From: Frigididesulfovibrio sp031553235
Lineage (GTDB): Bacteria > Desulfobacterota > Desulfovibrionia > Desulfovibrionales > Desulfovibrionaceae
Reading direction: 5' to 3'
DNA: 64,000 nucleotides
NCBI GenBank assembly: GCA_031553235.1
Contig: JAVBLS010000019.1
Location: 62,001 to 126,000, forward strand
Numbering within the stretch: position 1 is the first letter of the stretch; each line of letters begins with the position of its first letter. This document shows, piece after piece, positions 1 to 7,800 of this stretch. The notes beneath the pieces are model-generated. The model searched no databases. It was given only the letters and a program-made list of their open reading frames with translations, and was not told the origin of the DNA. Position numbers and translations under genes: made by a program.

Positions 1-357
1 TGAAGATACCGACGGGGGAAACTCCGGTCCGGGCCGGCCGGCGTGTTCCCGGTGCGGCCCAATCGGTGCGGTTTCGGCGGACCCGGGCGCTTCGCTTTTG
101 GGTTTGGCCGGCATGGACTTCAAGAGCGGCAAAGGGCTGCCGGTTTCTTCGCCCGAGCAAAATGAGGCGCCGCGGCCCCGCTTGTTCAGGGGCATGACGG
201 CGACGCTTTGCAGAAACAGGTCGGAATCGTCTTCTTCGACTTCGGCCGTGGCCCGGTGGACGGGCTTGGGCGCGGGACCCGCGGCCGGTTTGGGGGCCGA
301 GGTTTTGCCCTTGGCTTCCAGGCGGTCGCGCAGGCTCTTGAAGGGATTCTCGGCCAC
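1..357 (-). CDS. Smr-domain (MutS2-related) protein, N-terminal part
   Basis: The gene starts at a GTG two bases after the hypB stop codon and reads off the left edge of the window, giving 119 residues. The N-terminus (AENPFKSLRDRLEAKGK) and the acidic stretch EEDDSDLFLQSV leading into a PLNKRGRG-type segment resemble the linker region that precedes an Smr DNA-nicking domain. The Smr domain itself would lie outside the window. The spacing suggests co-transcription with hypA-hypB. The family call is inference from the N-terminal region only. Confidence 0.55.
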   Translation of the reverse strand, partial: MAENPFKSLRDRLEAKGKTSAPKPAAGPAPKPVHRATAEVEEDDSDLFLQSVAVMPLNKRGRGASFCSGEETGSPLPLLKSMPAKPKSEAPGSAETAPIGPHREHAGRPGPEFPPSVSS

Positions 358-359
358 GG

Positions 360-1016
360 CTATGCGCGTTTTTGGGCCACGGCCCGGCGCAGCCAGTCGT
401 ACCAGGCCTCCAGGCCCTCGCCGGTGCGGCAGGACAAGAAAAAGACCGGCAGATCACGGTTCAGGGCGCGGGCAAAGCGCACGGCCCGGTCAAGATCGAA
501 ATCCACGTGGGGCAGCAGATCCACCTTGTTCAGGATCATGGCCGTGGAGAGGTTGAAGAGCAGGGGATATTTTTCCGGCTTGTCGTCGCCCTCGGTCACG
601 CTGAGCAGAGCGATCTTGTGGTCTTCGCCGCAGTCGAATTCCACGGGGCAGACCAGGTTGCCGACGTTTTCAATGAAAAGCACGTCCAGAGCGGCCAGAT
701 CAAACTCCGGCAGCACCTTGCGCACCATTTCCGCATCCAGGTGGCAGCCGCCGCCGGTGTTGATCTGCACGGCCTTGGCCCCGGTGGCGGCCACGCGGCG
801 GGCATCGTTGTCGGTTTGCAGGTCCCCCTCGATCACGCCCATGCGAAATTCGCCGGCCAGATCCTTCAGGGTGCGCTCCAGCAATGAGGTTTTTCCCGCG
901 CCGGGCGAGCTGATCAGATTGAGCGCCAATATTTTTTTTGTCCGAAACAGGTCGCGCAGTGTTGCTGCCGCCTGATCGTTGGCTTCCAAAATATTGCGGA
1001 CCACAGGCACTTCCAT
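360..1016 (-). CDS. hypB: Hydrogenase nickel incorporation GTPase HypB
   Basis: HypB delivers nickel to the large subunit of [NiFe]-hydrogenase together with HypA, coupled to GTP hydrolysis, in the cytoplasm. The 218-residue protein has the P-loop SSPGAGKTS near residue 37, the metal-site segment GGGCHLDAEM, the segment NVGNLVCPVEFDCGED and the guanine-specificity motif NKVDLLPHV. It lacks the N-terminal CxxCGC or His-rich metal-storage extension seen in some HypB proteins. It starts two bases after the hypA stop, so the two are probably translated from one message. The presence of hypAB implies that the organism makes at least one [NiFe]-hydrogenase, which is not encoded in this window. Confidence 0.96.
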   Translation of the reverse strand: MEVPVVRNILEANDQAAATLRDLFRTKKILALNLISSPGAGKTSLLERTLKDLAGEFRMGVIEGDLQTDNDARRVAATGAKAVQINTGGGCHLDAEMVRKVLPEFDLAALDVLFIENVGNLVCPVEFDCGEDHKIALLSVTEGDDKPEKYPLLFNLSTAMILNKVDLLPHVDFDLDRAVRFARALNRDLPVFFLSCRTGEGLEAWYDWLRRAVAQKRA

Positions 1017-1018
1017 GG

Positions 1019-1378
1019 TTATTCCACCTCCAGACTGTCGATGATCACGCCTTTGCCGGAAACCACCCGATGCCCCAACTGTTCGGCGCAGGCCGGGCAG
1101 GGCGCGAGGCCCGCGGCCGGGCCTTTTTCCGGGCGGAACTCCGCGCCGCAGCCGCCGCAGGTCAGCACCAGGGGAATTTCCACCAGGTTCAGTTCGGCTC
1201 CGGCCAGGCCGGTCTCGCCGGAAGACAAGACGGCGAAGGCCAAGCTGAGGGCCTCGGGCACCACGTTGGCCAGGGCGCCGTGGTGCAGGACCACGCGCTT
1301 GAGCGTGACGGCCCCGTGACGGGCCATTTCTTCGCGGATGACGCCGAGGAGGCTTTCCGCCAGGGCCATTTCATGCAT
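1019..1378 (-). CDS. hypA: Hydrogenase nickel metallochaperone HypA
   Basis: HypA binds nickel and passes it to HypB and the hydrogenase large subunit. The start is placed at the ATG that gives MHEMALAESLL, because His2 is the conserved nickel ligand; an upstream in-frame start would add 48 residues of non-conserved sequence. The 119-residue protein has the zinc site as two CxxC motifs, CGGC and CPAC, separated by a loop of 16 residues, a little longer than usual. It is the first gene of a minus-strand operon with hypB and the Smr-domain gene. It is divergent from the TPR gene at 1547, with a 168-base shared upstream region. Confidence 0.95.
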   Translation of the reverse strand: MHEMALAESLLGVIREEMARHGAVTLKRVVLHHGALANVVPEALSLAFAVLSSGETGLAGAELNLVEIPLVLTCGGCGAEFRPEKGPAAGLAPCPACAEQLGHRVVSGKGVIIDSLEVE

Positions 1379-1546
1379 GCGGGGGAACATACGCCAAATT
1401 TCCGCCACTGCCAATGCCGGGGAGACCGGCGAAAAGAACGGGGAGTATTTGCCCGCAGGCATTTCTTTTCGCCGGCAAATGGGGTAGAAGGGGAAGGTCC
1501 GCCGGTTTGACCGTTGCGGCATTTCGCTCTATCAAGGAGCCGACGC

Positions 1547-2392
1547 GTGGAAAAATCCGAACTTCCCGGTGAATATATCATGAGACCCGAGGCCGGGCGC
1601 GATTTGCTGCCTGTCCGGCATCCCGGCGGGTTGTGGCGGGTTTGGCGGATGCCCGAAGGCAACGTGATGCTTCAGGCTCTGGATGAACGCAAGGAACCGT
1701 GGGGTACCTTGTACCTCATGGAAGAGCATGAATTTTCGGCCAATTTTCGGCCGTACGATGCTTCTGAGCCGGGCGTTGCGCGCATCCGGGCCGACTCCCC
1801 CGGCCTGCTGGCCATGTGGTACGAGCAGGCCAAGGTCGAGCCGCCGCATCGGGAGGGCGCACCGGCGCCGGTGATCCGGCGGGAGCCGTCGGCGGAATCT
1901 CCTTGGTTGGATGCTTTTTTCAACGAAGAAGACCCTCGCGAAGAGGGCAAGAACGACGCCGAAGCCCGGGCCCGGGCTCTTGAAGAGGAGATGCGCGGCG
2001 CCTTTGCCGGCGTGCTTGGCCGCCTGCGCGAGGAGGACGAGCCCGCCCTGGAGGAGTTGGATCGGCTGATCAACCATCCGGGGGCCTTTACCTGGCGGCA
2101 GAAGTATATGTTCACTGAGTTCGGTCTGGCCCTGCGCAAGCTGCATCTTCACGGCCGGGCTCTGGCCTGTCATCTGCGGGCCCTGTCGCTGGCCCCCAAA
2201 GATGAGCATGTGCTCTTCAACGTGGCCCGGGCCGAGTATGAAATGGGCAATGCCGGCGCGGCCAAAACATATCTGGCCGAATCGCTGGCCGTTGCCCCCG
2301 ATTTTGAGGCGGCCCGCAACTTTTTGCAGTTTCTTAACTCCGGCGGCACGTCCATCGCCGCCTCAAGCGTCTCAGGAGACCGCACCAGATGA
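1547..2392 (+). CDS. TPR-containing protein of unknown function
   Basis: The start is a GTG with a good ribosome binding site, AAGGAG at 1534, giving 281 residues; an upstream in-frame start at 1514 lacks such a site. The first 90 residues are a compact domain I do not recognise. Residues about 100-150 are acidic and low in complexity. Residues about 185-255 form helical repeats of the tetratricopeptide type (segments RALACHLRALSLAPKDE and AAKTYLAESLAVAPDFE). The stop overlaps the next start as ATGA, so it is translationally coupled to the AMIN-domain membrane protein. A scaffold role at the cell envelope is a guess from the neighbour only. Confidence 0.75.
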   Translation: MEKSELPGEYIMRPEAGRDLLPVRHPGGLWRVWRMPEGNVMLQALDERKEPWGTLYLMEEHEFSANFRPYDASEPGVARIRADSPGLLAMWYEQAKVEPPHREGAPAPVIRREPSAESPWLDAFFNEEDPREEGKNDAEARARALEEEMRGAFAGVLGRLREEDEPALEELDRLINHPGAFTWRQKYMFTEFGLALRKLHLHGRALACHLRALSLAPKDEHVLFNVARAEYEMGNAGAAKTYLAESLAVAPDFEAARNFLQFLNSGGTSIAASSVSGDRTR

Positions 2393-3225
2393 ACAAAGGG
2401 TTTACCCTGGCGGTGCTCGGCGTTGTGCTGTGCGCCATGGGCCTGGTTTTCTTCCTCCACTCCGGCGGCAACGAAACGGCACAGACCGAACCGACGGTTT
2501 CCGGACCGGCCGAGTCGCTCTTGGCCGACGAGGCCGCGGTCCCGGGCGCTCCTTCGGCCGATACGGCCCTGCCTCGCCTGGAGCCGCCTTCCACCGTCGC
2601 TGCAAATGATCGGCCGTCGTCCGAGGCCCCGCAAACCTTGCCGGCACCCGCCGGCCGTGAAACCCCCGGCACTGCCGCGCCCGCCGATGCTCCGCGTCCC
2701 TCGGTCTCTCCGGTGGAGGCCCCCAAACCCGAAGCAGCCAAGCCGGCAACTCCGACGCGCGAGACGCCCAAGGCGGAAACGTCGGCGGTCGAGACGCCAA
2801 AAGCCGAAGCCCCCAAACCGGAAGCTCCGAAGCCGGAAGCTCCGAAGCCGGAAGCCCCCGAAGCCGAGGCGCCGCCCACCGGCACTCCGGCGCGCAACGG
2901 CGATCTTTCCTTGACCGCTACCCACAGCCTCAAGGACATCGGCCTGCATTTTTCCGGCAACAAGATTTTGCTGCGCATCACGGCCGACGGCGATTTTCCG
3001 GCCAAGTCCTTTGTCCTGTCCGACCCCGAACGCCTGGTGGTGGATTTGCCCGGCAAATGGAGCAACATGAAGGCCCCGGCGGTGCCCAAGAACCTGGTGG
3101 TCAAAAATGTGCGCCTGGGCAACCAGGCCGCCGGCCCCCGTCTGGTGCTGGATCTGGCCGCCCCCCTCAAAAACCGCACGGTGCGGCGCGCGGGGCCCGG
3201 TACGGTGGAGATTCTTTTGGAATAG
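2389..3225 (+). CDS. AMIN-domain membrane-anchored protein
   Basis: The 278-residue protein has one N-terminal membrane segment (residues about 5-24) and a long Pro/Ala/Glu linker (residues about 28-170) that includes near-perfect KPEAP repeats at residues 142-157. The C-terminal AMIN domain (about 178-278) carries LLRITADGDFPAKSF and PERLVVDLPG. AMIN domains target amidases, secretins and related proteins to peptidoglycan or the cell envelope. Here there is no catalytic domain, so it is probably a periplasmic adaptor whose linker spans the periplasm. It overlaps the upstream TPR gene by four bases. Confidence 0.85.
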   Translation: MNKGFTLAVLGVVLCAMGLVFFLHSGGNETAQTEPTVSGPAESLLADEAAVPGAPSADTALPRLEPPSTVAANDRPSSEAPQTLPAPAGRETPGTAAPADAPRPSVSPVEAPKPEAAKPATPTRETPKAETSAVETPKAEAPKPEAPKPEAPKPEAPEAEAPPTGTPARNGDLSLTATHSLKDIGLHFSGNKILLRITADGDFPAKSFVLSDPERLVVDLPGKWSNMKAPAVPKNLVVKNVRLGNQAAGPRLVLDLAAPLKNRTVRRAGPGTVEILLE

Positions 3226-3341
3226 TTCGGTCGTTTTTTCGCAAGGACAAACGGCTCATCGCATATATTCGGAATGCTCAGGCAGGGGAGGCCGCCCGCG
3301 GTTCTCCCTTTGCTTTTTTGGACACACCTTCCATCGGCGGC

Positions 3342-3460
3342 CTAGAGCATTTCAAGTGTGAAATGCTCGCAAGGATTTGTCGGCAAATCCTTGCCGCCAA
3401 ATAGGCGTAGGCGGGCTTTGCCCGCCGTTAAGCGACTATTTGAAGCGTCAACGGCTCTAG
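3342..3460 (+). repeat. Family 1 dispersed repeat, copy A
   Basis: This is a roughly 119-base element bounded by CTAGAGC and GCTCTAG. It contains three hairpins in series: GAGCATTTCA with TGAAATGCTC, CAAGGATTT with AAATCCTTG, and CAAATAG with CTATTTG enclosing GGCGGG/CCCGCC. Near-identical copies occur at 4295, 17761, 26767 and 26882. It sits in the 715-base gap between the AMIN gene and the RRM gene. The rest of that gap is non-coding, and the part from about 3680 to 3840 is A/T-rich and presumably holds the RRM promoter. Confidence 0.9.
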
Positions 3461-3940
3461 ACCACCTCGGGGAGCACCCCGCAACCGGCCGCGGAGTCGC
3501 TCGCCTGCAAGCGGCTTTGCCCCTGCGCCGCCGTAGAACTGTTCGCGATGTTGCGCAGGTATACCGGAGCGGATGTTGCAGTGCAGTATCTGGCACCGAA
3601 TAAGTCCGATTTCAATATTGCGTGAACCGCATGAGTCACGCTCGGGTTGCTGCGGCGTTCTTCTCCGGCGTTGCACCTTGAAAACTATTTTTATCGGAAA
3701 ATATTTTTTATAGTATAAAATAATAAATATCACCATGATAAAACGTCATTACAGAAAAAAAACGGCATTTGTCGGCGTTTTTTTGAAAAAAACATGAGAA
3801 AAAAAGCACAAAACCGACAGAATTCTATTGACCAAGCGCTCGCCTTAGGGCAAGGGGATTAACAGGAAACGGGCATTCCCGGCAATTGGATGCGGGAGCA
3901 GAAGGCGCGTTGTTTCATTTTTTTTGGAGAGGAATTTTGC

Positions 3941-4207
3941 ATGACGAAGTCTCTTTATGTGGGCAATTTGCCCTGGTCGGCGACGGAAGATGAGGTGCGC
4001 AACCTGTTTGCGAGCCACGGCAACGTGAACTCCGTGAAACTGGTGAGCGACCGTGAAACCGGCCGCGCCCGCGGTTTCGGGTTTGTGGAAATGGACGATG
4101 CCGATGCCTTGGCGGCTGTGGAAGCCCTGAACGGCACCACATTCGGTGGCCGTACCCTGCGCGTCAATGAAGCGCAGCCCAAACCCCAGCGGTCTCCCCG
4201 CTACTAA
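3941..4207 (+). CDS. RRM-type RNA-binding protein
   Basis: This 88-residue protein is a single RNA recognition motif. RNP2 is LYVGNLPW (residues 5-12) and RNP1 is RGFGFVEM, with the aromatic residues that stack on RNA bases. The ATG at 3941 follows a GGAGAGG ribosome binding site at about 3926 and begins exactly at the domain. An upstream in-frame start would add 17 unrelated residues. Such single-RRM proteins in bacteria bind single-stranded RNA and are often cold-induced. The long A/T-rich leader upstream would fit post-transcriptional control, but no specific element could be identified. Confidence 0.93.
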   Translation: MTKSLYVGNLPWSATEDEVRNLFASHGNVNSVKLVSDRETGRARGFGFVEMDDADALAAVEALNGTTFGGRTLRVNEAQPKPQRSPRY

Positions 4208-4231
4208 TTCGTTACCGTCGTATGTATTGGG

Positions 4232-4262
4232 CGCCCCGGTTCGGCCGGGGCGTTTGCTTTTT
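4232..4262 (+). terminator. Rho-independent terminator of the RRM gene
   Basis: An 8-bp perfect stem, CGCCCCGG with CCGGGGCG around a 5-base loop, is followed by TTTGCTTTTT. It lies 25 bases after the RRM stop codon. A second G/C-rich hairpin follows at about 4272-4294. Confidence 0.8.
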
Positions 4263-4294
4263 GTATGCGCAAACCTCCCGCCGGGCGGGAGGTT

Positions 4295-4412
4295 CTAGAG
4301 CATTTCAAGTGTGAAATGCTCGCAAGGATTTGTCGGCAAATCCTTGCCGCCAAATAGGCGTAGGCGGGCTTTGCCCGCCGTTAAGCGACTATTTGAAGCG
4401 TAAACTGCTCTA
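4295..4412 (+). repeat. Family 1 dispersed repeat, copy B
   Basis: This copy has the same orientation and nearly the same sequence as copy A at 3342. It starts CTAGAGCATTTC and ends GCGTAAACTGCTCTA. The two copies flank the RRM gene with its promoter and terminator, so this gene is bracketed by direct repeats about 950 bases apart. Confidence 0.9.
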
Positions 4413-4862
4413 AAAAGCTCTCAGCTATGAGTATATAAGAAAAACTCCTCTTGATTATTTATTTGGCGTGGCCGCCAGACTCTGGTTTTGCGGAGTCTGG
4501 CGGCTTCAGGTTCGGGCCCGGCGCGGCGGAACAAGTCAACGGGCCGGGCGGAAATCCTGTGGGGCCGGCGCGGAGGAACACGTCGCCCGACTTAAAAAAT
4601 AGTATTCTATATATCTTTAAAGATAATTTTAATGTCATTTTGCATATTTTCAATGCGGCGGCTTCATCCGCAAATGCTATTTTTTTGGCATGACGATAAA
4701 AAATATTTTTTTATTGAAAAGAATAGTAAAAAATGTATATAAAACAATTGAACCTATAAATTGGCCAATAAGGCCCACGGGGCCGCACGGCAAGTTTATT
4801 GTTTTCCGGGGGATAAAGGATTTTTTGTTCAAACCGCGTCTTATGCGCAAAGGGGGAGCATC
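4413..4862 (+). other. Leader region of the RTX adhesin gene
   Basis: No gene is supported in this 450-base stretch. It holds a perfect 12-bp inverted repeat at 4471-4504 (GCCGCCAGACTC with GAGTCTGGCGGC, 10-base loop) that lacks a following T-run. An A/T-rich segment at about 4590-4780 probably contains the adhesin promoter. I looked for a cyclic-di-GMP riboswitch, which would suit an adhesin, and could not recognise one. Confidence 0.5.
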
Positions 4863-7800
4863 ATGTCTCAAGCAACGCCCAACCAGCCTCAGGCCCAGGT
4901 CATCCGTCTGGCCAAACCCGCAACCGGCACCACCCAGGCCGTTGCTTCGCAGCCCGGAGCCCAGATTCAACTGGAGTTCCCCGAAGGCCAGGCCACCTTC
5001 AGCCGTTCCGGCAACGACCTTTCGGTCGCGGTCGACGGCGGCGGCAACGTCACCCTTACAAACTTCTTCGTCGTGGGCAACCAGAGCCTGCCCACCCTGA
5101 AACTCGCCGACGGCACCGAAGTGGCCTCGGCCGACTTTCTGGCCGCCCAGAACCCGAACATGGACCTGGCCACCGCGGCCGGCCCCGGCGCGGGGGCGCC
5201 GGGTTCCGGCGGTGAGGGCTCTTACGCCGACGACCCCGGCGCCCTGCTTGGCGGCATCGACAAGCTCGGTTCCCTGGGCACCGTGTTCTGGGACCGCGCC
5301 ACCGAAGCGCCCGAAATCATCCGGGGCCCTTTGGCCGACACCGGTGCCCCCGGCCTTGCGCCGGGCATCAGCATCGTGCCCCTCGACCCCAACGACCCGC
5401 GCTTTCCGGAAAACCCGGAACACCCCACCGACAACCCGGCGGCCCGCATGGAAGGCGGTCGGCTGATCGTGGACGAAGCCTACCTTGAGGGCGGCACCAA
5501 AGAAGGCCGGGGTACCCCGAGCGCCACGGTGGCCTTTCTGATCACCGTGACCAACGATACTCTGGGCTCCATCACCATCAACGGCACCACCTACAATGTG
5601 GTTTCGGACGGCGCGGGCGCCCTGACCCTCGAAGGCTTCGGCGCCGCGTCGGTCGAATGCGGGCACGGGCACCTCGCCAACGCCCGGGTCGTCGCCAACG
5701 GCGACGGTACTTACACCCTGACCTTTGACTACACCCTGGACCATTCCAGCCGGGAGCACGCGGCGGACAACGCCCGCGACATCGTTGCCGACGACGACTG
5801 GACCGCGGCCGTTTCCGCCCAGGGCGCCTCGGGCGTGAGCACCGATCCGGTGGGCTTCAAGGTGGACATCCAGGACGACATCCCCTTCATCGAAGTGGTT
5901 TCCGGTGCCGAAACCGGCCTTGACGGCACGAACTGGCAAAATCCCTCGGCCGACGACGATGTGGTCAACAACATGGTTGACGGCGGCACCACCTCGGGCG
6001 CCATCTCCTTCAAGGCCGGGGCGGACGGCCTGGCCGACGGCACGAAAGATTTCAACGGCGACGGCGTCAACGAGCAGGGCCTGAGCGTGTCCTTCAAGGC
6101 CGCCGACGGCACCGTGACCACCGCGGCCATTCATCTGGACGGCACCGCGACCGCCATCGACGGCGAGCACGGCTCCCTGAAAATCTGGTACGAAAACGAC
6201 CGGCTGCAATACGAATTCACCGCCAAGGGCGGCGCCGACGGCAACCCCGACACCTTTACCTTCACCATCACCGACCGTGACGGCGACCGGTATTCCGACA
6301 CCCTGACCCTGGGCGTGCAGAAGCTGGTGGACTTCAACTTCGGCGACGGCCTGAAAGTGGACGAAAGCTTCCTGGGCGGCATCGACCCCAATACCGGCCT
6401 GCCCATCCCCAACGAGCACGGCGTCATGGGCACCATGGCCGGGCAGGACGATGCGCGGCTTTCGGACGGCGGCGAGTTCACCCTGACGGCCGAGCAGTTG
6501 GCCGTGTTCTCGGTGAACGGCCAAGACATCCACGGCGAAGGCCCGCACACCGTCACCACCGACCACGGCCACATGGAGATCACCGTGACGCCCGACGGCA
6601 ACGGCGGCTACACGGTGTCGTATGAGTACACCCTGGAGAAAAACTGGGCCGAGCACCCGGACAACGCGGCCCACCCCGGCGGCGGCCGGCCTTACCATGG
6701 CTACCCCGAAGGCACGGCCCCGGCGGGCACGTACGACGATTGGGACGAAGCGGCCAAACCCGATTGCGAAGAGTTTACCTTCAAGGTGGGCAACCAGGAG
6801 CAGGTGCTGCAGATCACCATCGAGGACGACGGCCTGGGCGAGCCCGGCAAGATGGGCAACACCGTGACCTTCGAAGAGGTGCAGGCGGAATACAACATCG
6901 CCCTGTGCATCGACATTTCCGGCAGCATGCTCTGGAACCGCGGCAGCGAGAGCGCTGCGGAAGATTACGCCGACACCCGCATCTACGCCCAGCAGGTGGC
7001 CATGCTGCACATGCTGCGGGAATATGCGAACCAGGCCGGCGCGGACAACGTGCACGTGACCATGTCTTTCTTCGGCCGGGGTGAGGCCCTGGATTCGACC
7101 AAAACCATGACCTATGCCGAAGCGGTCAAGCTGATCCAGGGGCTGACCAGCAAGTACCAGGTCAGCCTCGACGAGAACGGCGACGGGGTGATCACCAAAG
7201 ACAACCACAACTCCGATTACACGCCCAACGGCGGCACCAACTACACCGCGGCCTGCGACGCGTTCGCCGAGGTGGTCGAGATGCTGCTGGCCCAAGACCC
7301 CCAGGTGCGGGCCTACTTCTTCTCCGACGGCAACCCCGACCCGGCCGGCCAGACCGCGGACAAGAGCGATGCCTGGATGGAACTGCTCAGGAACCTCACC
7401 CCCGAGCAACTGGAGCACTTCAATCTGTACACCGTGGGCATTGCCGGCTCGGCCACGGATCTGGGGGAGGCCCTCAAGGCCGTGCTCGGCGCCCTCTCCG
7501 GCGACGCCGAGCACACTGCCGGCGTGTATATTCCGGAAAACGCCCCGGTCAGCTTCTACGTCGACACCCTGATCGACACCGTGGGCCTGAACGGGCGCGT
7601 CGAGCTGCCCATCGCGGCCGACGGGGTGCTCAACGGCAAGGCCTTCCTGCAGAACGTGGTCTATGTCGATACGAAAGGCGTGAGCCACGGCGGCGACCTG
7701 GTCGGTGTTGATGAAAAGGGCTTCCCCAAGGCGGCCGACGGCACGATCGACACCGAGTCGGTGGCCGTCGACGTGCCCTACGGCAAGATCATCTTCCACG

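Noticed and set aside
4413..4862. A cyclic-di-GMP riboswitch upstream of the adhesin
   Set aside because: I looked for the conserved core pattern of type I riboswitches and found no convincing match.
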